Of a stretch of 64,000 bases of DNA, positions 10,451-22,849 are shown in pieces. The DNA lies in contig NC_019873.2 in assembly GCF_002234675.1 (NCBI RefSeq), positions 12,660,235 to 12,724,234 of the forward strand, written 5' to 3'. Position 1 is the stretch's first letter. Every line of letters begins with the position of its first letter. The notes beneath the pieces were generated by a model. The model worked only from the letters and a program-made list of their open reading frames with translations, was not told the origin of the DNA and did no database searches. The DNA comes from Oryzias latipes (Eukaryota; Chordata; Actinopteri; Beloniformes; Adrianichthyidae). The position numbers and the translations under genes were made by a program.

Positions 10451-13004
10451 AATTATTATTATTTTTCTTCTACTTTCTTTCTTCCACTTTGAGCTCAAAT
10501 TTGACCCCCGCCACATACCCGAAAACTCACCAAAATTGGCACACACCTGGGATAAATTGAAAATGAATTTTCGGCAAAGAGAACGTCACCCCCCCCCACG
10601 ACGATGACATCACGGCGAGCGTTCCCGTAAAAAAAATGAATGGGCCGAAAATCGCTTATGGGGCCAAAAAAAAATATTTTGAAATACAGTTACGAAACCA
10701 AAACACGCATGTTGGAGATATCCCAAAGAAGTTATGAAATCATTATGGGATGGACAAACGATCTACGGCTTGGCGGCCATTTTGTGGCGAACTCAGAGAA
10801 ATGGCGATTTTCATGTTTTTTGACAGTATGGGAAAACGACACTTTTGTTTAAGCGATTTTCACGAAATTGCATACACATGCCACAAACACGATTCTACAA
10901 CTACCAAAGAAGATTTGTTGACCTTTGACCTTGGAAAGGGGCGGCCATCTTGAATTTTCATAAAAAAGCACCTTTAGTAACGGATACAAACGAAAACTCG
11001 TCCTAGGGATTTTTATCGATCTTTTTGAAACTTCTCGGTCATAAATGGCAAGCTACTGTGGACAAAATGTTGGAATTAGAAGTTGTAGAATTTGAAAAGC
11101 GTGCGCGTGGCGAATTCGCAACCGTCGCCATTTTAGCTAGCTCGCACATATTTTATCGGAATAGCCTGAAACTGAAATATGCGATGCCCTGGCCCACACT
11201 GAACAAAATGATGTCACATACGACAAAATCGATAAAGGAATGTGGCCGTGGTAAACAAAAAACGGTCGCAAAAAAAAGTGCTGACTCTGCAAAAAAATTT
11301 TTTTTCGGATTTTATTTTTAAGAATCGGCTAACGAAACCCAGATAACTTTGTCGGGTATATCCAAAGAAAGTTTTGAAATCATTACGTGATGGCGACACG
11401 ACCTACGGTTTGGCGGCCATTTTGTGCCAAAATCTGCCATTTTGCGTTTTTCGCGTTTTTACACAATATGGAAAAATGAACTTTTTTTCGAGCGATTTTC
11501 ACGAAATTTGACTCGCATGTCCCTAGCGTAAGTCTACAATCACCTTTGGAGTTTCGTCGACCTTTGACCTCGGGAAAAGGCGGCCATCTTGAATTTTCTA
11601 TAAAAAACACCTTTACCACCAGATTCAAACGTAAACTTGTCGTTGGAATTTTCATCGATTGTCTCGAAACTTTTTGGACATCAATGGCAAGCTACTGTGG
11701 AAAAAATGTTGGAATTAGAAGTTGTAGATTTTGAGCGGCGTGTGCGTGGCAAGCTAGCAAAGTGGCGCACTGTTATAACTCCCATGCATTTCAATACAAT
11801 ACAGTGAAAATTGAATGCATGCATTCATGCCAGAAACAGAATACATTGAAAAAGACTGGACATGGACATATAAGGAATGTGGGCGTGGTTAGCATAAAAC
11901 CACTGTTGCTAAGGACGACAAAAAGTTTACTTTTACCGATTTGTCCGAAACTGACGTCAATCTGTTCGTCCTCCCGAGGGGACCAAAACATAAAATGGTT
12001 GCTATGGAGATAAAATCAACAGAAAAGCCGCCATTTTGGAAAAAGTGGGCTTTATAGCAACTTATGACATATAACTCTCACCAATGGAGGAATGTGTTTT
12101 TCTGAGTCAGTTGATGATGCTGATTGCTATGCTAGCACGTTTAGCCACATTAGCATAGCTAGCATAGTTAGCATAATTAGCATTTTAGGAAATGTGTTTT
12201 TTTGAGTCAGTTGATGATGCTGATCGCTATGCTAGCACTTTTAGCTATGTTAGCATAGCTAGCATAGTTAGCATAATTAGCATTTTAGGTAATGTGTTTT
12301 TCTAAGTCAGTTGAAGATGCTGATTGCTATGCTAGCACTTTTAGCCACATTAGCACAGCTAGCATAGTTAGCATAATTAGCATTTTAGGAAATGTGTTTT
12401 TTTGAGTCAGTTGATGATGCTGATCGCAATGCTAGCACTTTTAGCCACATTAGCATAGCTAGCATAGTTAGCATAATTAGCATTTTAGGAAATGTGTTTT
12501 TTGAGTCAGTTGATGATGCTGATCGCTATGCTAGCACTTTTAGCTATGTTAGCATAGCTAGCATAGTTAGCATAATTAGCATTTTAGGAAATGTGTTTTT
12601 TTGAGTCAGTTGATGATGCTGATCGCTATGCTAGCACTTTTAGCTATGTTAGCATAGCTAGCATAGTTAGCATAATTAGCATTTTAGGTAATGTGTTTTT
12701 CTGAGTCAGTTGAAGATGCTGATTGCTATGCTAGCACTTTTAGCCACATTAGCACAGTTAGCATAGTTAGCATAATTAGCATTTTAGGAAATGTGTTTTT
12801 CTGAGAGAGTTGATTATGCTGATCGCTATGCTAGGACTTTTAGTCACATTAGCATAGTTAGCATAGTTAGCATTATGAGCAAATCCAGCCTTGATTAGCT
12901 TTTAATTTGTGGGCGGTGAGGGCGAAGAGGGCCGCGGTGTTGGGTAGAATTGGGCGTGGAAGGCGGGTTGCGTCTGCGGGCCATACAACGCCGCTTGCGG
13001 CTTT
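10451..13004 (+). repeat. Beta module 5
   Basis: 2.55 kb, the longest, with eight minisatellite units. DR1-like motifs lie at 10919-10931 and 11558-11570. Confidence 0.8.
12093..12880 (+). repeat. 100-bp minisatellite, 8 copies (beta 5)
   Basis: Units start at about 12093, 12193, 12293, 12393, 12493, 12592, 12692 and 12792. The last unit has a diverged end (ATTATGAGCAAATCC) shared with beta 6. Confidence 0.85.
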
Positions 13005-15357
13005 AATTATTATTATTCTTCTTGTCCTATAACGGCGTCTTTGAGCTTAATTTTGACCCCCGCCACATACCCGAAAACTCACCAAAATTGGCACACACCT
13101 GGGATAAATTGAAAATGAATTTTCGGCAAAGAGAACGCCACCCCCCCGAAGTCGATGACATCACGGCGAGCGATCCCGTAAAAAAAATGAATGGGCCGAA
13201 AATCGCTTATGGGGCCAAAAAAAAAAATTTTGAAATACAGTTACGAAACCAAAACACGCGTGTTGGAGATATCCCAAAGAAGTTATGAAATCATTATGGG
13301 ATGCCCACACGACCTACGGCTTGGCGGCCATTTTGTGGCGAACTCAGAGAAATGGCGATTTTCGTGTTTTTTGACGATATGGGAAAACTACACTTTTGTT
13401 AAAGCGATTTTCACGAAATTTCATACACATGCCACAAACACGATTCTACAACTACCAAAGAAGTTTTGTTGACTTTTGACCTTGGGAAGGGGCGGCCATC
13501 TTGAATTTTCATAAAAAAGCACCTTTAGTAACGTATACAAACGAAAACTCGTCCTAGGGATTTTTATCGATCTTTTTGAAACTTCTCAGGCATCAATGGC
13601 AAGCTACTGTGGACAAAATGTTGGAATTAGAAGTTGTAGAATTTGAAACGCGTGCGCGTGGCGAATTCGCAACCGTCGCCATTTTAGCTAGCTCGCACAT
13701 ATTTTATCGGAATAGCCTGAAACTGAAATATGCGATACCCTGGCCCACACTGAACAAAACGATGTCACATACGACAAAATCGATAAAGGAATGTGGCCGT
13801 GGTAAACAAAAAACCGTCGCAAAAAAAAGTGCTGACTCGGCAAAAAAAAATTTTTTCGGATTTTATTTTTAAGAATCGGCTAACGAAACCCAGATAACTT
13901 TGTCGGGTATATCCAAAGAAAGTTTTGAAATCATTACTTGATGGCCACACGACCTACGGTTTGGCGGCCATTTTGTGCCAAAATCTGCCATTTTGAGTTT
14001 TTCGCGTTTTTACACGATATGGAAAAATTAACTTTTTTTCGAGCGATTTTCACGAAATTTGACTCGCATGTCCCTAGCGTAAGTCTACAATCACCTTTGG
14101 AGTTTCGTCGACCTTTGACCTCGGGAAAAGGCGGCCATCTTGAATTTTCTATAAAAAACACCTTTACCACCGGATTCAAACGTAAACTTGTCGTTGGAAT
14201 TTTCATCAATCGTCTCGAAACTTTTTGGGCATCAATGGCAAGCTACTGTGGAAAAAATGTTGGAATTAGAAGTTGTAGATTTTGAACGGCGTGCGCGTGG
14301 CAAGCTAGCAAAGTGGCGCACTGTTATAACTCCCATGCATTTCAATACAATACAGTGAAAATTGAATGCATGCATTAATGCCTGAAACTGAATACATTGA
14401 AAAACACTGGATATGGACATATAAGGAATGTGGGCGTGGTTAGCATAAAACCACTGTTGCTAAGGACGACAAAAAGTTTACTTTTACCGATTTGTCCGAA
14501 ACTGACGTCAATCTGTTCGTCCTCCCGAGGGGACCAAAACATAAAATGGTTGCTATGGAGATAAAATCAACAGAAAAGCCGCCATTTTGGAAAAAGTGGG
14601 CTTTTTAGCAACTTATGACATATAACTCTCACCAATGGAGGAATGTGTTTTTCTGAGTCAGTTGATGATGCTGATCGCTATGCTAGCAATTTTAGCCACA
14701 TTAGCATAGCTAGCATAGTTAGCATAATTAGCATTTTAGGAAATGTGTTTTTTTGAGTCAGTTGATGATGCTGATCGCTATGCTAGCACTTTTAGCTATG
14801 TTAGCATAGCTAGCATAGTTAGCATAATTAGCATTTTAGGTAATGTGTTTTTCTGAGTCAGTTGAAGATGCTGATTGCTATGCTAGCACTTTTAGCCACA
14901 TTTGCATAGTTAGCATAGTTAGCATAATTAGCATTTTAGGTAATGTGTTTTTCTGAGTCAGTTGATGATGCTGATCGCTATGCTAGCACTTTTAGCCACA
15001 TTAGCATAGCTAGCATAGTTAGCATAATTAGCATTTTAGGAAATGTGTTTTTTTGAGTCAGTTGATGATGCTAATCGCAATGCTAGCTCATTTAGGCACA
15101 TTAGCATAGCTAGCATAGTTAGCATAATTAGCATTTGAGGAAATGTGTTTTTCTGAGAGAGTTGATTATGCTGATCGCTATGCTAGGACTTTTAGTCACA
15201 TTAGCATAGTTAGCATAGTTAGCATTATGAGCAAATCCAGCCTTGATTAGCTTTTAATTTGTGGGCGGTGAGGGCGGAGAGGGCCGCGGTAGTGCGTAGA
15301 GTTGGGCGTGGAAGGCGGGTTGCGTCTGCGGGCCATACAACGCCACTTGCGGCTTTA
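13005..15357 (+). repeat. Beta module 6 (right end of array)
   Basis: 2.35 kb, with six minisatellite units. DR1-like motifs lie at 13470-13482 (one mismatch) and 14109-14121. The end hairpin reads GCCAC / GCGGC. After GGCTTTAATT the sequence returns to host DNA (TGTTTTCAGTTTTGTG), matching 22918 onward. Confidence 0.8.
14644..15236 (+). repeat. 100-bp minisatellite, 6 copies (beta 6)
   Basis: Six units. The last one shares the diverged ATTATGAGCAAATCC end with beta 5, which suggests beta 5 and beta 6 are the most closely related pair. Confidence 0.85.
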
Positions 15358-15481
15358 ATTTGTTTTCAGTTTTGTGACATTTTTGTGGGTTTGTCTCTCA
15401 TAACTGAGTAAGGTGGTGTCATTTTATTCAGATCTTGGTGTTTATGAGGAAAACACAGGAGAACATTTGACTTTAAAGAAA

Positions 15482-15487
15482 TTTATT
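15482..15487 (-). terminator. Polyadenylation signal AATAAA, small gene copy A
   Basis: TTTATT on the plus strand reads AATAAA on the gene strand, about 130 bases past the stop codon. The same signal is at 23039-23044 in copy B and 44244-44249 in copy C. The 15.3-kb array begins only about 125 bases further downstream. Confidence 0.6.
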
Positions 15488-15614
15488 TTTGTTAAGTACG
15501 TCACAGGAAGTTAATCGTCTTTCATGTAGGAAATCTGACATAAAAATGTGGACTCAGACTTCAGTTGCTCCTGTGGCAGACATGGATGAAGCTGATGAAG
15601 ATTCTGCTGAGTTT

Positions 15615-17740
15615 TTACAGACCGAAGCTTCCCAGGAACCCTTTCGAACCTGAGAGCACACAAACATGAAAGCGTAAACTGTTGTGGTTCTGCCCTGGCA
15701 GATTGTGGGACATTTGTCATGAGGTGGGGCTACTACACCCACAGAAACAACTGTCTGTTTGGGTGGATTTGTAGGTCAAAAGGTTCCTTCTCCATAAATC
15801 TGCTTAGGAATGGCCGGAAGAACCCGACAGATCTTTCTGAAAATTCTTCCCATTCCTTTTGTGTCATGCCATTTCTTTCTGTCTGTAAAACTTACCTCCC
15901 TCCTTGTTCTCCTTTTTGCCTCCAATAGCAGAAAGTGCGTCATCAAGACCAAAGCCCCCTTCTCCTTCCACCTTCGCTTCTGCTCCTCCTGCTTGTCCTT
16001 TCACCTTCACCCCCGCCTGTCCCCCTGCTTCTGTCTGTCCTTTCTGTCCGTCGTTCCCACTCAAAGCACTCTTCACAGCTTGTTCCACCATTTGACCTGC
16101 AGATAAGCACATGGTGAGCTCTGTCTGTCCTTTGTCAGTCAGTGAAAACATCTATATAGGCATCAGAGCTACAGCATAGACTTCAGCCAAGTCGTCATCA
16201 AAACTGGGCAAAAAGAACAGACCAAGTCAGGTTCCTGATCTTTATTCATTTCATTTTTCACAAGTTCTTGTGCTGATGCACCACCTTCCATCTGGATCAT
16301 TAAAGCCAGTTGGAATTCTATCTTTAAACTTTAGTTTAATTAGAGATCTGGACCTCCACAGTCACCTTCTCCAGTTCATGTGAAGAGATGCAACAAACTG
16401 CGGCTCACCTCATGGGAGGGGCAAACAAGAAGACCAAATTTGACCACAGTTGTGCGACAGCAGTGGCACTTTCATATTACGTTGTCTCTTCTGTCACTGT
16501 GACTGCTGGAGAGGAGAAGTCCCAGTAGAACAAAAATTCTGATACAGTAGACATCGAATCAGATTGATCCAGAACCAGGAGAAATAGAACAGATCACTGC
16601 TGTTTCAGATCCGCACTGACAAACAGTTAAATGTAGATCTTGTTTGAAGCTGCTGGCTTCTAAGACCCTCGATGGTCAATGAGGTAAATTCTCATCAGAT
16701 CTCATTTGCCCTCCGGGTCTGAGTTCTACAGTCAGCAGTAGAACTTTGGGTCAAAACTAAATGGGATGATTATACACAGAGAAGGAAGGAGCTTTAGTGA
16801 ACAGTGGCCAAACGTGTATGGGTGCAATCAAACGCTTGAAGGTAAACTTCAAAAACAAAGATGCAGTTTTTATAGTGAAGGGCCTAAACCTTCTGAAAGG
16901 TGGAGATCTGCCCTTTAGTGAGGATTACATGAAGATTTAGATGTTATCTCTATTGAGACAGTGCCTGATCTGTCGCTAATAACATGTTTTCTGCAAACAT
17001 GACTGACAGGAATTCAGCAACTGAAAACCTTGCTAAAAAATTGCATTTTCCTACTGTCAGTCTCTAATTCAAAGCCCTCGACAACTACAAAAAAAAGTTT
17101 AAGGGTAACATTAACAGAAAAAAATGTAAGAATGATTTAAAAAAAAAAGGTTGTTTACAATGATGACAGTGCAGCAATAAATGCTTTTGCAAAAATATTA
17201 GAAAATGACAAACGAAAATAAAAATCAAACAGTTTTTATAAATGCACGAAAATCAATAAAACCGTTTACTACAATACCTAAGGTAGCTAAAAAAGAATGA
17301 AATCATGCAAAACATAGATAAATCTCAAAAATTGAAACAAAAAAAACAACATCTAAAGCTAACATAATCTAAAACGACATAATGTTACACCTTCCAAAAG
17401 TAGAATAATAAAGAAACGCCAATGAAGGAACTACAACCAAAGACTTTCAAAAAGCCTGAAAGATATGCATTTTAATGTAAGCATGAAGGAAAGATCTGCT
17501 GTTGTGGCTTCAAACCTAATTTGAAACATGGAGGGGGTTAATAAACCTCACTACGCAGCAGCATAAACTGCGTGAGTGGTATTTTGGATCAGCTGAAGCA
17601 GACAGGAACTGAACATGTTTTTGTTTACACAGAAACACAAATAAGAACCTGACAGGCTCACACTGAAACTCACCTGCTTTCTTGCCGGCTTGTTCGACGA
17701 CTTCAGGATTCGAGCCCACCATTGACTTGATCATATCCAT
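15615..17740 (-). CDS. Unrecognised Gly/Lys/Gln-rich small protein, copy A (3 exons, 100 aa)
   Basis: I do not recognise this gene. The spliced model on the minus strand is 17740-17674, 16096-15896 and 15649-15615. All introns have GT and AG ends, and the total is 303 nt including the stop. Exon 1 (residues 1-22) starts MDMIKSMVGSNPEVVEQAGK and looks amphipathic. Exon 2 (about 23-90) opens with GQMVEQAVKSALSG, continues with repeats like GGQAGVKVKGQ, and has an acidic FGLDDALSAIGG segment. Exon 3 adds SKGFLGSFGL. No signal peptide or membrane segment is visible, and the composition suggests a soluble, partly disordered protein. TTTAAA lies 54-59 bases upstream of the ATG and AATAAA follows the stop. 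Two tandem paralogues (copies B and C) conserve exon sizes and splice phases, the best evidence that it is a real gene. Confidence 0.7.
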
Positions 17741-17793
17741 GGCTGCTAAGGGATGTGTGCAGATTTGTGTGTGAGCAGTGAACAGCTCCCAGC

Positions 17794-17799
17794 TTTAAA
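17794..17799 (-). promoter_or_regulatory. TATA-like element of small gene copy A
   Basis: TTTAAA lies 54-59 bases before the start codon. The aligned position is TTTAAA in copy B and a full TATAAAA in copy C, so this is probably a TATA position with a short 5' leader. Confidence 0.5.
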
Positions 17800-17879
17800 C
17801 TGTTGCTGTCTGATGCTCCTCCTGCAGGAACCAGGCGTGGCTGCAGAGTCTGCACACTGCCAAGGGAGGCACAACCCTG

Positions 17880-19560
17880 TTTGAATTGACATATGTTGTG
17901 TGACTCATAAGTTCAATTTTGGGTACATACTTCTTTGTCAACTTGTATTGCACTCACAATGGCGGGTGTGGCTCCTGTTCATTCTCTTTTAAACAATCCC
18001 ACAAAATTCTGAAGCAACACATTGTTTTTCTCCAAGAGTAAAGAGAAAAATGTTTTTAACCAGCAATGTTCTAGCTTCAGGAATGCAGAGGGGCCACAAA
18101 AAGATTATGTATTAAACACCAAAAAAAAAAAGAAACCAGAAATGACTCACAGTGCATTTAAAATCCTGTGCAAACAGCAGGATTGAAGTAAGGATTTAGC
18201 GCCTGCTGTGGTTTCACTATGGAGACCAAAGAAGAGAAGGGATGTCATAAACCAAAACTAAATTTAACTTTATTCAAATAGATATTTGTGGAAACAATTT
18301 AGACTTTAATGTAGGAGGTTACTTATGACAACTGTGTCATAAATAAATAAGTGCGAAGCAGCAGAAGACATGAACCTTGCTGCCATTCATACAACCATGT
18401 AACCTGTAACCACCAGGAGAATGTGAGGTTCCGTGTCTTGCTCAAGGACAACTTTGACTTATGGGTAGGTAAGGCAAGAGCTGAACTTGTGAGCTTCAAA
18501 TCAGTGGTCAACCACTCTACCTCTGCACCACAGCCTCCCCAATGCAGCTTAGAGGAGATAATAACTGTAAAAACAAAATAAACAGCTCAACCTTTCTGGA
18601 AAATACAAATAAACACGTTTTGTTGAGCTTTTCAATTTCACCAACAATAACCCTAAAGAAGGTTTATAAATGTTGGAGGAAAAATATCTTCTTTAGCCTT
18701 CTTTAGTGCGGGTCGGGTATACCTCATAGATGTCTACGGGTTTGTACAGCCTCTCTATACACGGGGGGCTGTACCCTGTTACCACTAGTCAAATCCACCC
18801 AATACCCGATATTAGCGGGCAAAATTAATTTGCAGTAAAAGTAAAAAGGTTGTCATCACAGGGTTGCTGGAGCCTATCCCAGCTTCAGTTGGGGAAAGGC
18901 AGGTTGCCCGTCTCGCAGGGACAAAACAAAAACAAATGACAAGTAAAGCACATTACACCACATCACATGCTAAAAATGCTACATCAGAGACAAAAAAGGC
19001 TGAATACTTAAAGTACTCTAAAACACTTAAATAGCTATTTATGATGATCTCAGTCTGCACTAATTTGACACTTGGGCCTGCTGAGAGCCCCAGAACCATG
19101 ACTACAATTCAGGTCCACATGGATCTTTGAGAAGTCTGTTTCTGCTTTTTGATTTCTACTTCCAGCTCCTCAGAATGGGGCTCATGTGAGAAGCATAAAA
19201 AGAAAATTAACTAAAGCGTTTCAAAGAGGACAAACTTCAGAGAAAAACTGTTTCCATGACAGAGCTGCTGTTGTTGTTCTTTTGTATTTTTTCTTGTGAA
19301 ATTTGTCAGAGTTTATTGAGTTGCAGAATTACTTTTTCACCTCCAACATTCCTTTGAAGCAGGTGCCGCTGGGATCTGATTGGCTAAGAAGCTGAGGTAT
19401 CTGTGAAATATTTCAAAACAATAAACTAGTGCGATGATGGGAACATAGGTGTGTTCAAAAACACACGTATTTGACATGGGTACCAGGCAACCAAAGAGCC
19501 TCAAGGGACATCTGTAGACTATCAATCAGTTAACATTTGATCTAAGATTAAAATGAATTC
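17880..19560. other. Noncoding part of unit A with two dispersed-repeat remnants
   Basis: This stretch aligns with 45930-47600 of unit C. It includes 18385-18545 (GTGTCTTGCTCAAGGAC to CACCACAGCC), also at 46395-46565, and 18860-18925 (GGAGCCTATCCCAGCTTCAG to CTCGCAGGG), also at 46905-46978. Both look like widespread fish dispersed repeats, but I cannot name the family. I see no gene in the rest. Confidence 0.5.
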
Positions 19561-19569
19561 CAACAACAA

Positions 19570-20407
19570 TTTTTTCACATCCGAGCTGCTGTTTTATCCA
19601 CCATCTCTCCCTCCCCTCAGGCAAAGAGTTTGGGTGTCATCCTCAACAGTAGTCTCTCTTTCACTTCTCACATAAACAACATCACCCGATCAGACTACTT
19701 CTATCTACGTAACATCCAGCGCCTCCGGCCCTCCCTCACTCCACTGCTGTACTCATACACAGTCTTGTTACTTCCCGCCTGGACTATTGTAACTCTCTTC
19801 TATTTGGTCTCCCACAAAAAACCCTCAATAAACTTCAACTGGTTCAGAATTCAGCTTCTCGTATCATCACACGCATTCCCTCCATCAACCATATCACACC
19901 TATCCTTCAACAGCTTCACTGGCTTCCCATCCCATACCACATTCAATACAAAATCTTCCTCTACGCATTCAAAGCCTTTTACAACCTTGCACCTCCATAT
20001 CTCTCTGACCTCATTCACATCGCCATACCTGCTCGCTCCCTCCGCTCCTCTTCCTCTATCCAGTTTTCTGTCCCTTCTGCCCGTCTTGTCACCATGGGGA
20101 GCCGGGCATTCAGTTGCTCTGCTCCCCGGCTTTGGAACTCTCTCCCCCCTGACCTCCGCAACACTGACACACTCCCACATTTCAAATCAAAGCTAAAAGC
20201 TAATCTTTTCCAAATGGCCTATTCACTTTAACAGTGACCTTTTGATGTTTTTATTTACATTTTATTTAATTGTGTATGTATTTAAATTGTTGTTGTTGTT
20301 TTAACTGTTTATTGTATTTTTATACTGTATATATACTGTGAGGCGACCTTGAGTGCCCAGAAAGGCGCCTAATAAATAAAATGTATTATTATTATTATTA
20401 TTATTAT
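19570..20407 (+). pseudogene. L2/CR1-type LINE fragment (3' end of RT ORF plus tail)
   Basis: The translation matches the C-terminal part of L2/CR1-group reverse transcriptases. A segment like [20 protein letters not shown] and later [20 protein letters not shown] are seen, but across two reading frames, so at least one frameshift is present. It ends with AATAAATAAAATG and an (ATT)n tail, as expected for a LINE 3' end. Compared with unit C it replaces about 500 bp of host DNA (47625-48130), so the insertion came with a deletion. It is 5'-truncated and inactive. Confidence 0.8.
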
Positions 20408-20410
20408 GTT

Positions 20411-22849
20411 TCTGGTTTTGTGTTGACAAGGTTTTTGGTCGTTCAAACGGGTTGATAAAACGCGTTTGTCAGGAAATGCCTCAAAGATTCTTGTTCTTGT
20501 AGTGTTTCCTTAAATTGGCAGCAAAAATCTGTTTGTGAAACAAGAAAGGATCATATGGTGTCTTAATGATGGGATGGTACTTATTATAATTTTTTAATTT
20601 TGTAAAAAAAAAACTTTGAGACCAAAAATTGTAGGTTTTTTTATTCCAAACAAAAATTCTAAAAGAAAGAAAAACTCTTTATGTTTAAATAAAATACTAA
20701 TTTCAGAGATCTGCTTATTAGCAGAAAGCAGAGCAGAGAGACCTGGAAAACAGGCTGGAGGGTAGAGCTCAGGGACCAGATGTAAATTAGAGCTATGAGC
20801 AAAAGAAAGTTCTGCGCATACACAGACCTGTTTCAGGAGCTGTGAGAGCTGATTAAAGCTGGCATTAACCCCACAGTTTCACCTCCAACATATCTGTAAT
20901 AAGAGGCAGGTGTTCAGCTGATGATGGACTCCTCCATGCAAGTCAGGACCAGGAAAACAGAAATCTGAGCAGCTGCATTCACCCACTTTGTCTCCGACCA
21001 TCCTTGCCAGCCTGTCCATGCCTGCAGAGTGTGTCAGTGGGTAAGAACAGCCGTCAGTCAGTGTGTGTTTGAACAGAAAGATGAGACTGAAGCAGTGGAC
21101 GCCACTAAGGTATCTTGGTTGCTATACAGGTGTGGCAGACAGGCCCAACCTGTTCCACCAGCTGTGACATTCAAACATTGTGCTGTGTTCATGTACACAA
21201 GCTGCTGCTGCCCTGAGAGCTGACTTCAGGCGGCTGCGTCTTAGGGAGGAGGCACACCTCTGCAGGTGTGGGTGTTTCTCATCTTTGATGAAAAGATGAT
21301 TCACAGGTGAACTATGTGGCACATAAACCAAAGTGATCCCCTGGATCAGGCAGACGTATTAAAACAAAACTGACCCTGACATTGTGGGTCTGCTGAGTGA
21401 GATGAAGTTGGAAAAAGAGCCGATTGGCAGGAGGGAGGGGTCATAGACCTCAGATTGGTGATTAGATACTGTTTTTGTTTTCATTTTTTTGTATGGAGCC
21501 TTTCCAGAGCAGAGCTGTGCACAATCTTTGTTTCTGATATGTGAATGCAGTGACGCTTCACTCAAACTCCCATTTTAAAGTTGCTCTGATTTTCTTTCCA
21601 ACAGATCTAAAAGCCCTTCCAAGCATGGAATACTCGAGTACATAGGAAGTAACTTCTGTGATCTCCAGAGCTCAGTTATAGAAGAAAAAAGCTCTACAAA
21701 TGTATTGTTTCAGACAAACTTCTAAGATTACTTTACTTTTAGACAAAGCAATTTAGGAAATTAAGGCTTGCTTGTTAATGATCTAAGTGTGAATGGAAAA
21801 AAATGCAATTTTACTCTAAAATTTAGAATTCAGGAAAAGCGTGTTTCACGGCTGTTCTGTTTTTTGTTTCAATTTCTGATGATCTATGAAATCTTTTTTT
21901 TTCCTTCTTTTGCTGTGGGTTTATCTCTGCATATTGTTTGCTGCAAAAATAAAAATAAAAAAAACCAACATTTTGTTCCTTGAAGGATCTGAGTTCAGAT
22001 CATTATAGATCTTCCCTTTAGTTTATGACCAGAGCCCAGTTCCTCCTCACTTTCAGACAGAACACAGCTTCAGTAAAACTTCCATCTATTAAAGTAAGAA
22101 CAGATAGGTCATTTTTCAGCCTTTCATTTCCTCTCCTCACATTCTTATCTTCTGTTTCAGTTCCTTTACACTACTTAATGCCCTCAGGTTCTTCAGCTAA
22201 TCTGCTCTTGAATCCATCAATTTCAATGTTTTTCCCTTTCGAAATTTCTAAAGCTTAAACTGTTTCATGGTTATAGAAAATGAATGAAAGATCTTCAAAT
22301 GTTGTGCTCTATGCAAGCTAGGGACTTTTTAACCTTTCAACTGAAATAAACCTTCAGACTTTGATCATTCAGACACCAAACTTGATTTGGCCCTTCCAGT
22401 CAGAGTCATTACAGGTGTGAAGACACCCTTGTGTGACAATTTTTTGAGGGGGGTGTCAACATTTTCTTGTGTTGAGTTATCCAGGAGTCATCCATCCAAG
22501 TGGATATCTATTTTTAAACTGGTGGTTAATTTTTAAATGACTTAAAGACAGTTTTTACATGAACCACAGTGTCATCAGCGAACAGTTGTAGCTACACCTA
22601 TGGATGTTTATTAGTATCAAGACTGAAAAAAATAGTTCCTTAATGAATTCTGCTTTCAATTTTATTAAAAAATGGATCCATACTAATAACTATACATTGT
22701 TCACTGTTCTCTTGGCTGAAACTGAGAAAAAGAGCGTTTTGAAATATGAGGTAAAGAAAAAAAGGCCTAAAAAATGTGGCATGGTTTATCCAGACCTTTT
22801 GACATGACTAGCAGGAGATTGGGCCTGTTGGTCATTTATTGTGTGTTCT
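20411..22849. other. Noncoding tail of duplication unit A
   Basis: 20411-20720 aligns with 48140-48450 of unit C. From about 20930 onward the sequence aligns with 42219-44066 of unit B, with small indels. Open frames here are not conserved between copies. I see no gene, RNA or mobile element in it. Where unit C carries AIFM2 (between the two aligned parts), unit A has only about 200 bp. Confidence 0.6.

Larger units (their letters stand above)
67..15357. mobile_element. 15.3-kb inserted array of 11 modules (5 alpha, 6 beta)
   Basis: This is a tandem array of two related module types in the order alpha1-3, beta1-2, alpha4-5, beta3-6. Every junction lies in an ATTATT tract. Alpha modules open with TATGGCCCGCAG, and the same 12 bases occur in reverse complement near the end of every beta module, so the two types share an end motif in opposite orientation. 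The open frames here repeat from module to module, are short, and run through low-complexity sequence, so I find no credible protein and no transposase. The exact insertion is shown by the empty paralogous sites near 22.9 and 44.1 kb. The family is not one I can name. A non-autonomous mobile element that builds tandem arrays is an inference. Confidence 0.8.

Noticed and set aside
1229-14420. Numerous 60-115 codon frames recurring in beta modules
   Set aside because: They overlap on both strands, differ in length from module to module through indels not divisible by three, and show no domain.
19337-19525. 62-codon minus-strand frame also present at 27056-27244
   Set aside because: A 5-base deletion in the third paralogue (around 47458) breaks the frame, so conservation reflects recent duplication and not coding.
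21029-21331. Open frames on both strands conserved at 42140-42627
   Set aside because: Indels between the two copies shift the frames, both strands are open equally, and no splice or promoter context is visible.
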